The notes beneath the pieces are model-generated. The model was not told the origin of the DNA and ran no database searches. It worked only from the letters and a program-made list of their open reading frames with translations. A stretch of DNA of 64,000 nucleotides, from assembly GCA_012845835.1 (NCBI GenBank), contig JABAKD010000016.1, positions 22,738,573 through 22,802,572 of the forward strand, given 5' to 3'. This DNA comes from Undaria pinnatifida. Its lineage: Eukaryota > Sar > Phaeophyceae > Laminariales > Alariaceae. Numbering within the stretch: the stretch's first letter is position 1; every line of letters starts with the position of its first letter. The translations under genes were made by a program, and so were the position numbers. Shown here one piece after another: positions 35,223-47,087 of this stretch.

Positions 35223-35857
35223 AATTCACTTGCTTTCGCAGCCCAACGCTCGCTAGCGCACGCTTCGGGTCCCATTGTAGGGGTCCCATTGTAAGTATAG
35301 CGTAAGCTGTCCCTATCAATGGTCTTCCGTTACAACCCCGGCAGCGCAATCTTACTGTGAGATGAGGGAGCTTGGGCCGTTTGCGTAGAGGACCCTGGGC
35401 TTTCGGTAGAGTTCAGGTTTAATCTGGCCGGACGGAAACCAATACTAACAGCTTTTGTTGATGGCAGATCATAAAGACGGGAAGTATGATAAAGCGTTTC
35501 CATGGTTTGCCTTCGTGATCGGAGGTTGGTGATCCTGTCCTTCACATCGCCCTCTCTTTCATGCGGACTCAAGTCCATGTTTTACAAGTATGTATTGTTA
35601 TCTCTGGGGAATCATTTCGAGAGGAAATTACTGTGGGACGTTGGTTCTTGACAGGGCCACGTATCGCCATCTCTCTTACGGCTCACATTCTTTACCACAA
35701 AACCCCCTCCTACTGTATTTTGACAGAACCCTTCGTGCTGACTAAACACGGCCCATAAGGGTTAGGATTCGCAGAGTCGGTTTGCATGCGGGCAGCAATA
35801 GGTCGGAGTTACACTCTTGGTTGTGTCCTCAACTTTAACTCAACGGTCCGGCCGCCC

Positions 35858-35932
35858 CAGTTATCGAGTGGTTACTCTGGAATACTACTGGATGGCGTGG
35901 TTTCTTGAGTTCAATTCCCACCTTCGTTAGAA
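35858..35932 (+). tRNA. tRNA-like sequence, probably a pseudogene or repeat head
   Basis: An A-box-like TTATCGAGTGGTTA and a B-box-like GAGTTCAATTCC are spaced as in a tRNA gene, but stems pair poorly and no anticodon can be assigned. Weak. Confidence 0.25.
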
Positions 35933-37411
35933 AATCAACTTGTTTGCAACAATGGATGGAAAAACGATCAAGGGCTGAGAACGCCTAGAACCGAGGGTAG
36001 GCACTATTCGATGTGAATCGACGAGAAAAGCAAATGCTGACTTCTTCACGCGTTATAAAAAGAAGGCGCCTTTTGTATAGTGGGTGGGAGGGAGAAGGGC
36101 CCGCTTCGTGAGCCCGGATCTGAATTACTAATGGGAGGCAGCGCGAGAGCAACCCTCGCGAGGAAACCATTTAAGGTGAAAAAAAAACGAACGTTACCTG
36201 TCGTATGACCACACTAAGACGGCGTTTCTCGCCTACAACACGGGTGAATATTTACTTTTTAAACTAGCTAGTACTGATGTTGCGTTGTTATAATGCGAGT
36301 ATCGGACTGATGTGTTTGTTGGGCATGCCCCATTAAACGTCCGTTTGTTCGGGTTAGGTTCGCGAGAAAGACTGAACCACATGGGCAATGGCCTCGACCC
36401 GACCACATAGTCTCCACGAGATTTCTGTGATCGTAGCGGTTTGTTAGGAACTACGTATTCTGGTTAACCGGTCGCATCGTCGTGGTTGTTGTCTATCTGC
36501 TCCTTTTTGTATATTCCCGAAAGCTTTCGTTACCGTAATAAACTATCGGTAACCTGGTACAGAGACTACATTGCGAGACATTTCTCATTGCCTTTATGTG
36601 CCCAAACAAATGCTGACAGAGTGCACTCTACTCTCGTCACCGTCGGTATTCCCATTTTGTTTTTGACTGTAGGGGACACCCTTGTGCTACCTTCGCGTTC
36701 GATTTGGGTTTTGCTGCCGCGGCTCAATGTGTGAATCACAGTATTACGCAGTTTAATTAGTTTTTTTGTGGTGGGTCGCTCGTATGTCGTGGTCATGATG
36801 AGCTTCCACTTTCCTTGTATTTTCTGCCTTTTGACGCGCGGGGCGCGTGGTGGTTTTGAAACACGCGATGTGTACACTATTTTCGGATACTCGTATAGAC
36901 CATATGCGCGGTTTTTCATGCTTGACAACGAAGTACCTCGTCTGCGCCAAACTCGGGATCCGATTTGACGCCGTATCCCCTCAGGCTCATGAAGCATTTC
37001 CAGTAAATAAAGCAGACTGTCCCTGTCAGGTCCTGGTTTGTTGCGGACCACTCTGTGCACGACATTGTACTCCATAGGTTGGTCGACTTCCGTTTGGATG
37101 GCTCAACGCGGATAGACAACACGGTTTTCCTGAAAAAAAATGCAGCCAGCTTGTGAAAATTGAGGCGCTGGGGGTGTTCGCCGCGGATGGTAGGGTTCTC
37201 GGTGGGTTAGGTTTATGGATATCTTTTTATTGTTTTCGTTTCACGTCGCGTTTGGTGCACCACCTATGACAGCTGTGAACAATTACGCGTCCGCTTCTGT
37301 CCACGGGAACGGCAGTTTGGAGTTTGGTCCATCCGAATCATGATATTGTCCACACACTAGAACTTATTAGTCGGGATGTAGCATGGGGTATTTTCAGGGG
37401 GGAATAAAATA

Positions 37412-37475
37412 AAAATGAAAACTATGTGGGACACGAACCCACGGTTCCAAATTGATAAGCTATTACTCTAATATT
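37412..37475 (-). repeat. tRNA-3'-half-like sequence
   Basis: On the minus strand, CGTGGGTTCGTGTCCCACA resembles a T-arm. Similar remnants with GTCGGTGAGCCT occur at 38199-38240, 38284-38318 and 41442-41495. These may be heads of decayed tRNA-derived SINEs. Confidence 0.25.
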
Positions 37476-37529
37476 GAAAAAAATAGAAAAATATATACAT
37501 ATGTATAAATAAATCTCCCGCCACATTCC

Positions 37530-38052
37530 TCCCCCTCCCCCACAAGAAATATTTATAGTATCCACGCACTAATAGACCTGCCCCACCCGTCCCCTCCCCT
37601 CACTTTCCCCCCTCCCGCCCCCTTTTTGATCAAACTCAGGCCCCCACGTCCTTGAAACCTCCGCCCTTCCCTCACCGGGTATTCGACGTACAGGATTCAC
37701 TCGATAAACTGATGCATTTCCTTCCACAGCTGTCAGATTTTATCCCCCTCAGAAACGGGTATTTATTAGTTTCAGCGCACAGACTGCCTATCATCACCCT
37801 GTTGACCCTGGTAGCTACACTGTAGTTGCAAGAGGAGTCGCCGACCTATATCCTTATTGAGGACACACAACCCGTAATACCCGCGATCGGAGTAGCACAC
37901 ACAGCTTGCAAAGATGAGTTTCGACAAAATATTCGATCTCACAGCTGGAATGTAATTTGATTTTAATGATGTATATATATTAGCTTGCATAGATGAGTTT
38001 CGACAAAATATTCGATCTCTCAGCTGGAGTTTATTTTGATTTTATGATATAT
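37530..38052 (-). mobile_element. SINE-like dispersed element with duplicated tail end
   Basis: A copy with the C-rich end at about 37530-37630 and the tail end at 37907-37980. The terminal 70 bases (GCTTGC...GATCTCTCAGCTGGAGT) are repeated in tandem at 37982-38052. Confidence 0.7.
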
Positions 38053-38384
38053 GTAGCTAACATGTAAAAGTTCCACCCTAAAAAATATAAAAAAAGGAAG
38101 AAATATAACTAAAAAGTTGAAATAAAACAATTCAACAAAAATATAATACACTGTCACAACAACATTTTACATGTAAAAGTCCCACCCAAAAAAACGACGA
38201 GAGTCGGTGAGCCTAAAACCCACGGTGCAAAATTAGTACGTTGTCACCTTCACATAGAAAATCTCACCACTAAAAAACCAACAAAGAGTCGGTGAGCCTA
38301 AAATAATACGCTGTCATCCAAATTAAAAAAATGTCCCCTTCCCCCCCCTGAAAAAAAAGCAAAAAAAAATATAATAAAAAATCA
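38053..38384. other. A/T-rich stretch between two opposed SINE-like copies
   Basis: It is low complexity, with tRNA-like remnants (see 37412-37475) and no open frames. It lies at the axis of a local inverted pair (37530-38052 against 38385-38840). Confidence 0.5.
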
Positions 38385-39055
38385 AATGACACTAACTCAA
38401 GCTGTGAGATCGAAGATTTTGTCGAAACTCATCTTTGCAAGGTGTGTGATATACTGCGATCGCGTGTATTACGGGTGTTTCCTCATTAAGCATGTAGATC
38501 GGCGACTCCCCTTGCAACTACAGTGTAGCTATCAGGGTCAACAGGGTGATGTTATGCAGTTTATCCGCGGAAACTATAAAGCCCGTTTCTGAGGGGGACA
38601 AAATCTGACAGCTGTGGAAAAAAAGGCATCAGTTTATGAAGTGAATACTGTAAGTCGAATATCCGGTGAAGAGAGGGCGGATGGTTTATAGACGCGGGGG
38701 CCTGATTTTGATCGAAAAGGGGGCAGGAGGGGGGGACGGGGGGAAGGAGAATGAGGGGGCAGGCCAATTTGTGCGTGGGAACTTTGAATCCTATCTGTGT
38801 GTGTGGGAGGGGGGGGGGGGGGGGGGGGGGAGGGCATTAGGTCGCATAGATATAGGGGTTTGCTATACGCGTGGTGTTAGGTCAAGGCGACGGTGCGGGT
38901 GGTGGGGACAAGAAAGAGGCGTTGGGAGCGAGGGTGCGTGGGAATTGCATCAGCGACCTGGACGGCTCTGAATAGATAACGAGGCTATATCCGGGGCGTG
39001 AAAGTGTTTATTACTCTGGCGGATTTCGCTATTGGGTGGGGCGTTTGAGCGTAGG
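38385..39055 (+). mobile_element. Longest copy of the SINE-like dispersed element
   Basis: The blocks in order are: the AAGCTGTGAGATCG end after an A/T-rich stretch; CGATCGCGTGTATTACGGG; GGGTCAACAGGGTGATGTTA; AATCTGACAGCTGTGG; a G-rich zone with a run of more than 20 G (about 38810-38830); and TTATTACTCTGGCGGATTTC with TGGGGCGTTTGAG. It has no coding capacity. Confidence 0.7.
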
Positions 39056-39690
39056 AAAGCAAAAAAAAAAATGTAGAGAAAAAAAGGCGGGGGCTGGGGT
39101 GGGTTTTGATAAGGTTTAGGTCACATTTAATATCGAAATACACTAAAGCTATGAGATCAAGGATTTGGTCAACACAAACATTGTTTGTGATCCTCCGAAC
39201 GCGCGTATCAATCATATATTTCAGGCCTTGCTATACGCGCGGTGCTAGGTGTAGACGATCGTGTGGGGTTTGGGGAAGGAGGGGCCGTTGGAGGGGGGGA
39301 GGGGGGATGAATGAAAGCTACGTCATGATGGCTAGGAAGACACTGACGTGACATCATTTGCTTGAAAGTGTTGATTACTCTGGCCGATCTCGATTGTAAG
39401 TGGGGCGTTTAAACGAACTGGGCAGGGAATAAAAAGGCGGAGGGGGGTGTGGAAGGCGGAGTTGAGTTGGAGCTACGGCATCCATGGCTAAACGGATAAA
39501 GAGATGATATCAGCTGGCTGGTAGTGTTTACTACCCTGCATATTTTGATCTCAGGTGGGGCGTTTGAACAAGAGGGATCAGGGGGGGGTGTGGGGGGATG
39601 GGGGGGCGAGCATTTCAATTTATGCGCGGAAACTATAAACCCTTGAAGGGGTCGAATCTGACGGTTGCAGCAACATGACACCCCTTTATA
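39056..39690 (+). repeat. Array of partial SINE-like element units
   Basis: The TACTCTGGCGGATTTCGAT...GGGGCGTTTGA block recurs at about 39365-39412 and 39505-39570. An AGCTATGAGATCAAGG end fragment lies at about 39143. A final GCGCGGAAACTATAAACCC with AATCTGACGG lies at 39624-39665. G-rich runs separate them. Confidence 0.6.
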
Positions 39691-39917
39691 TCACCAACCT
39701 GGTGATGTATATATTTTTAGAATGTTTGATGTTACATAAGGTAAGTATGAAACCCAGTTCTTAGGTGTAGTAAACAACGTGTTGAAAGCTTTATAACTTG
39801 TTTTTGTACATGGATCGGAGAAAAGAATATTTCAATCATTAGGTGCAATCATGTGGATACCAATTATTATCTGACATTGTTTACTATAAGAAAGAGATAC
39901 ATGTATTTTTGCCAAAT

Positions 39918-40452
39918 ACAACAGGCGAGGTGATGTTGGCATGCAATGTCACTGTCATTGAGGATGAAAGGGAGAGATGCGAATCGCCATTGTTTTGAAA
40001 AAACGCTTAGTGTGCACGCGCTAAATTACATTACTTCGTTAGTCACACTTCGCTTGGCATAAGTAGGGAGGCGATCATGCAGACGGTATGTACGGAATAC
40101 CTTACGTAAAAGATTGGTGGTGCGGTTCACCGCAATTTTAGCATATATGTCTGTATCTCCTTTTCACAATAATAGTTGTTTTGTGTCACGTATACGATTT
40201 TAGGCCTATTTTTTTGTCGTGCGGATGTGGGGCTCTGAGGTCGCCAAGTCCAAGACAGACATACATCTTACAAATGCACCAATCGAGGTGATGTGGGCAT
40301 GCGATGTCACCACTATTGAACGCGAGGGTGACTTTACTTTTTTAGGCGTATGCTTTTTCGTTTGGTAGAGGTTGTCAGGCGATCATGAAAATGGCCGGGG
40401 GCACGAAATACCCTGCGTAACGGGTTGGTACTGTGGTCTACCGCAGTGTTAA
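39918..40452 (+). repeat. Two diverged direct repeats (about 39918-40145 and 40276-40452)
   Basis: Both contain CGAGGTGATGTKGGCATGC followed by GATGTCAC, then GGCGATCATG, and a TTGGTRSTG...CACCGCA-like end. They differ in internal length. No coding content is seen. Confidence 0.45.
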
Positions 40453-41267
40453 CACTATGTTATATTTTAGTGTACGATTATACGCCCTGTTTTTCTCCCA
40501 CTGTCGTCGAAGATGTTGTGGTCCTGTAGTTGTCGCGTCCATGTCTGGTGCTCTTGTTTGTGGTGCTGCTGAAAACATGCCCTAGCGTGCAGTACATGAT
40601 CGCTGAGTGCTGTTCCTTTCCTTCACATCAAGGTAAGTAGTATATGTCAACACAACCGCTTGTTTAAAAGTGACAAAACAAATTCCGCTCACACCTGATA
40701 CAGAGGAGACGGGGCCCGAAAATTGTTCAGTATACGGACAATCAGGAACAGGTTATCGTGCAGCGCACTTCATTTTTACTACCGCTCCTCACACCACCTG
40801 AAACACTACGGGCATGCGTTGGACCCAGTTCCCTGATGACCAAAACCCATTGCGAAGGATGTGATGCGGTGGGCGAATGCTATAATGATGGACACTGCTA
40901 CGACTACCCCGCTCTTGTTATGTTTGTTCTTGCGTTCTTGATGAACCTGTTCTTGAAAACGAACAGTTTTGACGTACTTTAGATGTGTGCAAAGACTAAA
41001 TGTTAACTATGTGATGTTTCCGAGTCGTAGGGACTTCAATTTGAAATCCAGGGTACATGTGTTGCATCTACATCCGCAAAACGTATTGATATACACCGAG
41101 AAAACTACTTCGGGGGTCCAAAAACAAAGTTGCGAGGAACGTTTAGGGATTTCAACGTTCCCCCCTCGCGGATTTTGTCAAAAATGTCTAAATAAATGCA
41201 TTTACCCCTGGAAATACGCATGGAACAACCAACCTCGACATCTATGGGTTGTAGCGGTATCATAATA
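40453..41267. other. No supported gene
   Basis: A 74-codon frame at 40758-40982 includes a Cys-rich patch (CEGCDAVGECYNDGHC) followed by a hydrophobic stretch. There is no splice or conservation support. Confidence 0.35.
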
Positions 41268-41365
41268 CACATATAATACCGTTTCTGTTCATAGTTGGAC
41301 AAAGATGTGTATTTATTTTTTCGCTACAACGTTTGGGTTGAATAGAAACACTAAGCGAGGCCAAA
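41268..41365. repeat. Dispersed repeat, partner of 1-105
   Basis: Aligned in the same orientation with the window start. A tRNA-like remnant follows at 41442-41495. Confidence 0.6.
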
Positions 41366-41499
41366 GTCGAAGCCTTGAATAAAAGTTTACAAGAATGTTA
41401 ATATATAATTCACATGAATGAAAGTATATAAAAAAAACGAAGTCGGTGAGCCTCGAATCCTTGGTTCTAGTGTCATTCGCTGTTAACCCAAAAAAAAAA

Positions 41500-42835
41500 C
41501 TACAGCTATCATGGACCCGTGCCAATAAATTATGTTTTCTTTAAGTAAGCCTTTTTGTTTACAACATTAGCTGATCGTACGAAATATTGATCTTCACATG
41601 ATACCATTTATATCACTGAGTCTCGTCATCATGCAAAAGTCGCGAAGTTGTTTCCCCGCCTTGGGAAAATATTTGATCACCTGATTATTTCACTGACTAC
41701 TTGTACTGGGTTACTGTGTTAGGTTATATATTTATGAAGAAACGATGAAATAGAAGCACATCTCGTACTTATCATGGCATATCGACGAGTTGTGTGAGCA
41801 TGGCTCGCAAGCTGACTAATTTTGAGCATGACCACTGAGCATTATCGGCAAGTTGTGGTATATTTATGGTACTTCCCTTGTGTATAGGCAGTGAACAGCA
41901 GCCGTGCATATCCAGTCCGTCCATCTTCCCTGACTTGTTTTGGTCGCTCCAATATGACTGCTTGTATCCCGTCCATGACATTTCATCCTCGTTTTCTGGG
42001 ATCGCACTTCTTTTCAGTTCCCTTCACTCATATACTAAACTCCTTCATAAGCAAATGTTCACCAGTATGTTTGCGGCAGATGAAGGAAGTCTTTCAGTTT
42101 TCAGTTTTTCAGCACGTGAACAGCTTAGCAACGCACTTAAATATGTCCGTTAGGTTCCCTGGTTCCCCACAGTCACTCCTGGACGGTAGTGTAGCACAAA
42201 AAACTGACGTTTAAGCCTTGTTTCCGCACACAACGGTTAAAGCAAGGAACCAATACCGACTGATTGTACAAGTGCATTGTTTATTTTTGTGTAGCTGTTT
42301 TTCCATGATCTTGATTGAAGTACCTGTGTGCGAAACGGAAATAAAAAAATATTGTTCAACCCGTTCCTTGGCTATATTTCGTGGGTACGTACTAGACAAT
42401 GAGAGCAAAATAAACGTGGACAACAGTCAACATGTTGTTACGTATTATTGAATTTTGCAAGTGTGAGGTTTGTTGTGTTTGTAAGCACATACAAATACCA
42501 ATTTTGAGGATGGGTCTGTTGAGAAATGAAAAGGTTAGAGTTTTATCTTAGATATTGGGAATGCATCATTTGTATCTCATAACCATATGGTGGGGGACCT
42601 CCGGGTTTGCAATGTTTTCCCTCACAATCTAGTCAGGTTAAATGCACTAATATCTTCCTTGATTTAACTTTGTTATAAATCATTTTTTTGTAACTAACGC
42701 GCTACAAATGGGAGAAAACTTTTATAGCTGGATGAAAATTATTATTTCCATCAGTCAGTGCATCAGTGGGCGCATTTTAAGGTTAACAACCTGTGGATGA
42801 ATCTACTTTTTTTTTCAAACAACCAAAACATCAAC
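41500..42835. other. Central spacer, right part; no supported gene
   Basis: A/T-rich. Two overlapping frames of 95 and 107 codons at 41866-42214 have no recognisable domain, and nothing here recurs elsewhere in the window. Confidence 0.4.
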
Positions 42836-42837
42836 AT

Positions 42838-43085
42838 ATGTAACCACAGCAACTACAGACCACAGCAATAACGGCAATCACAACAATAACAACAACAATA
42901 ACACTTGGCAATAGGTAAAAAAAAGCAACAATAACAACGACATTCACAATTAAACTAACGGCAATGAAACCAGAACTACTACAACAACGATGAAAAAATT
43001 AGTCACCATCATAACAGCAATAACAATTGCAACAACCATGGCAATATAACAGCCATCTGTGTCAACAATCTTACCACCACCATTG
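42838..43085 (+). repeat. CAA/AAT microsatellite
   Basis: Irregular runs of CAACAA, AACAAT and ACCACC trinucleotides extend for about 250 bases, just before the right arm begins. Confidence 0.75.
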
Positions 43086-43114
43086 ACTGTAGCATTATTC
43101 AAAATACGTACTAT

Positions 43115-43440
43115 AAAAAATGAAAATACACTCTAGCTGTGAGATCGAATATTTTGTCGAACCTCATATTTGCAAGCTGTGTGTGATACTTCGATCGCGT
43201 GTAATACAGGTTGTGTGTTCTCATTAAGGATACAGGTCGGCAACTCCCCTAGCAACCACAGTGTAGCTATCAGGGTCAACAGGGTGACGTTAGTCAGTCT
43301 GTGTGCGGAAACTATTTAACCCGTTTCGAAGGGGACCAAATCTGACAGCTGTGGAAGGAATTCATCATCAGCTATCATACATATCCTGTAGGTCGTATAA
43401 CCGGCGATGGGATGGCAAGATTGCGTTTCTAGGGGGCAGC
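43115..43440 (+). mobile_element. SINE-like dispersed element at the inner end of the right arm
   Basis: Mirror image of 34622-34950. It starts with an A/T-rich stretch and AGCTGTGAGATCGAATATT, followed by GGGTCAACAGGGTGACGTTA. Confidence 0.7.
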
Positions 43441-44009
43441 AGGAGATTCTAAGCTACTGGCGTGACTGACATGAGGAGTTGAATATCATACATACCAGAA
43501 ACATAACCTCCAAGGCATTCGTTCGCGCAATCCTACCACCGTTTCTATGCCTTAGTCCTCACCTAAATACACTCGTAACAGCAGCAGAACATTTACCACA
43601 CTTGGCAAGTTCAACCGGAGAGCAATGTCTGCTCCAGAAAGCACAACCCCTCCCAAGGAATGACTCCTAGCCACAACAATAGACAATAGAGTTTAGAGTC
43701 TGACGGTTAATGTTGAACAGTAGCACACAGAAACCTCGGCTAAAGCATGTAGTCAAATATATTAAAAACAGCTTTTTTCACCCAGGTTTCCCTTTTGTTT
43801 AGATGAAAACCAAATTTTAGTACAGCACCCATGCGTTAGGCTTGCAGAGTTGTCTTCTCCAGCGAGCGGTTGACGCCCAAGTCTGGATAGAGGCAATTCT
43901 ACTAGTAATCGAAATCAAAATTTGCCTACAGAACAGGTGTTTATAAATCTATCCAAAGACAGGTCCTATGTACACATCGATATAAGAGGCAAAGCCGCCG
44001 CAAACAGGA

Positions 44010-44720
44010 TACATGACGCACACCTCATGTTTTGATGTTCGGGCCTCTAAGAAGGAGGCGGTTGTCAGATACGAGTACACGATTTTATCCCTGAGTTGAG
44101 AGTGTTCATACGTTAACATTCACCTCCCCACCCGCCAACTCGTCTTCACGTAGAAACCCGACGCCATATATTTAATCTCTCCGACTTTTGGAGGGGGGAT
44201 AAATCCGACTTCAGTTGAACTCGATTTTCGGAAACGTGAATATTTGGGTCGTGGTACATGGGCAAACAGCAAGCGCACACCTGCATTACAGTAGAGTAGT
44301 GTATGCAAAAGATAACTTTGGCTATGTTGCAGAAACCCAATCCATATCTCCTCACGTGAAGGTGGGGGCGGCTACTCCTCTGTAGCTGGTCGTTGACATG
44401 TGATCATTGACCACCGGCATTTTTCAAGACTAACAAGTCCAACTTGGGCATCGGGGGAAGAGGCCGTGAACCTCGTGATTTTGTTTCGGGGAGTCGTCGG
44501 GAGGGAATAGCACAACCTCATCCCGGGCGCGAGTGATTCACTCTAACAGTGTAGGCTTGGCCGGGATGTCCAGGCTTTGCAGACTTGCTAACACGTTACG
44601 GGGGGCAGCGCTGGTGGCGTTAAGTTGGCGGAAAACCCTGGCGGTACAATGCTGCAAAGAAGGGTGTTTTCGTATACAATGTGGGGCGTGTTTCGCATCA
44701 AATGCGACCTACCTGTCATG
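44010..44720 (+). pseudogene. Right counterpart of the 33318-34051 frames, interrupted
   Basis: It shares VESVHTLTF, SSSRRNPTPYI and a final 62-codon open part (44533-44721, with WRKTLAVQC and CGACFASNATY) with the left copy, but several stops interrupt the rest. It is not known whether the ancestral sequence was a real exon. Confidence 0.3.
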
Positions 44721-44843
44721 AGCGCACCCAACATATAGAAGCTACATCACGTCTCTACTATTAAGCGAGTCTGGGAAGAACAAAATCTCCGTTGTGTGTT
44801 TCGAACTGAGGTATTGGACGCGACCGGAACAAAAATCGATCAA

Positions 44844-45616
44844 TCAGATATTCAGCAGTAAACCCGAGCATCCGGGGTTAGATGCATAAGAGCTTATCTC
44901 AGTTGCCTTCAGGGACGTGTCGTTCGCGGTACATAAACGCCCAAAGCGCAAGCAACAGAAGCTGGGCGGGATCAGGTCAAAGCGCAAGGAGTGGAAAGTG
45001 AGCGGAATCCGGTCTTGGGTGATATTTATACGACATAGCCCTTTGCGTGCTCCGTAGCTCAAAGCCCGAGAACGCACGCTCGACCGCCGTAGAAGGGAAC
45101 TCAACGAACAAGAAGATGGAAATGTCATACACACCAATAGATGGGAATCTCACCCTTGACGCGGCATGAACTTGAACCTTCAAAAAAGCAGTCATGCATA
45201 CCCTTTAATAGTGCAACCATGCATTCTGCGTAATGTCGTGTATAAGTCGCCCGGCGTGGTAAGGCAGGAAGAAGTACGTATGGCTGGTAGAGCTCTACTT
45301 TGCCGGCAATTTTGTATTTCTGAAGTGAGTTGCCGGCGTTCAGATGCCACGATATATTCAAACTCCCGCGAAGAATGCGGCCATGTGAGACAGTTCGCTC
45401 GTCCTCGCTTCATGCGCCTGCCTGACGTTTTTTGTGAACCCCAACCACAAATTTACTATGAAGGTCTGCGAATACAACCCCGCCACGAGAGCTGGAGGAG
45501 TTGGATGTGGACGGATGAAGGAACGGGGCTGTGCGGACGCCAGCCCCACGGCTTTCTTTGACCCACCCCCTCGCCCGCTTTGAGCGAGGGACAAACATGA
45601 TCAATCGACACAACAT
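44844..45616. other. Conserved region of unclear coding strand, right copy
   Basis: Mirror of 32394-33136. On the plus strand a 131-codon frame (45166-45561) carries EECGHVRQFARPRFM and LPDVFCEPQP. On the minus strand AERAF-like and KRQAGA segments are also shared with the left. The coding strand remains undecided. Confidence 0.3.
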
Positions 45617-46256
45617 TTGCAGCTACACCATCCTCTTCGTAAGGGTCCAAATAAACGGAACGTTTAGGGCCTATAACCGAAAACAAATACTAGAAACGAA
45701 AACGACTTGGAAGTATTCACTGTTTATGATCGGCCACGGCTCACACCGAGCCTCCAGGAAATTGTTCCAGCCTATGTTGGGATAAAGAACCACGACTATT
45801 TAGGGCATTCCCAGAAACGATCGACAATCGCCCAACGCTCCGCACATCGCAGACACGACACAGGCATTTTACTGTAAAATTGCAGCTCTGGTTTACCAGG
45901 AGATCCTCACCTGTCGAGCTATACTAATACTTCGTCCCAAAATGTTTGTTGAGTACCAACCATGGCGGCGGTAGGAGGGGTACCCCCTGTTTCACTGGGT
46001 TCGAGCAACTCGGCCGAGTGACTATGCAACTGGACGTTCGTTTTTTTTTTTTGGATTTTGTTGGGCGCTACATAGACAACCTTTCTCTGCGGGGTTCACT
46101 TCGCCAACATGAACAGCACGAGTAAAGGTCAAGACCGCAATGAGACCGCATGAAGGAATAGGAGGATCACTTGCGCGAGTGACTCCGAGCGACTGCATTA
46201 CAAGGCCCCACCAAATTTCCGCCTACGGCACATGTGGCCTGACTCGAAGTAACCCG

Positions 46257-46373
46257 ATGGCCGTAAACATTGCCAACATTGAGAACGTTTTTGTTCATGC
46301 AAAACAAGTACGACATCTCGACGACTTCAAGGTAAGGAGCCCCGTCATCGACAACACGTTCCTGCACAAAAAA
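46257..46373 (+). other. Possible upstream exon conserved between arms, right copy
   Basis: It starts at an ATG and reads VFVHAKQVRHLDDF and SPVIDNTFLHKK up to a GTACTT donor-like site. Partner of 31662-31778. It lies 0.6 kb upstream of exon A. Confidence 0.3.
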
Positions 46374-46965
46374 GTACTTACTCTATCATACACACGACGC
46401 GCATAGAGGTACAACGCAGATAATACACAGACAAGGTGCGGCTGGTGCCAGTGGAATGCAGTTTCGGTCACCGCAGTCAAACTTGCTGCTCAAGGTGCCG
46501 CTCCCGACGGAATTGAGTTCTGCTGTACCACCTGCAATCGCCGGCTGTTGAAAGCAGTTTATAGGCCGTGTGGCCAGCATCTGCACTATATCTAACTACC
46601 TGGCCGCTCAGAATACTGGCTACCTTGTAGAAGCAGGGTATGGTCGCGTGATGTTTTGGTCACGCATGCAGGCCTTTTTTACAGCTGAGGCACCGTCGTT
46701 ACCTTGACTTCTGGGGTGCATCAACGCCGTGCTTCCTGCCGACCGTTTACTCGTTTTGGAGTCAGGGATGCTTCCTAACGTAATTGCCCCGTATGGACGG
46801 CCTACTTGGGTTATCTCCCGCTTTTCCCCACATCATGGTGATCTAGTCGTGACATACTCGCTTTAAAGTTTTATTGCATGGTTCATATTTGTTTCGTTTG
46901 CCAGGCCCTGACCGGCGCGGCGCGGTTCATGCACGGTGGGTGCGGGTGTCGGGTGTGGATTCGTT

Positions 46966-47087
46966 ATGGCTGAATCAGCGCTCTCCAGGATATCATTAAC
47001 CAGCGTCGAATACTTGACTCAGGATGGTCCGGTTCATCAAGACGCTTACAGCTTCATTGGCGGTATCCTTCAGTATCTCTGTGAACG
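46966..47087 (+). CDS. Putative first exon A, right
   Basis: It starts ATG (MAESALSRISLTSVEYL) and runs 40 codons open to a GTGAGC donor in phase 2, the phase used by all following LRR exons. No signal peptide is evident, so an upstream exon may be missing from the model. Confidence 0.6.

Larger units (their letters stand above)
34951..37530. other. Central spacer, left part; no supported gene
   Basis: Unique DNA absent from either arm. Overlapping frames at 36486-37077 (the longest 169 codons, minus strand) show no domain and overlap each other on both strands. A doubled GGGTCCCATTGTA lies at about 35267-35294. Confidence 0.4.

Noticed and set aside
36486-37077. Overlapping open frames of up to 169 codons in the central spacer
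   Set aside because: Frames overlap on both strands, show no domain and have no second copy or splice support.
41866-42214. Two overlapping plus-strand frames of 95 and 107 codons
   Set aside because: Neither resembles a known family, and they overlap in different frames. Chance is more likely.
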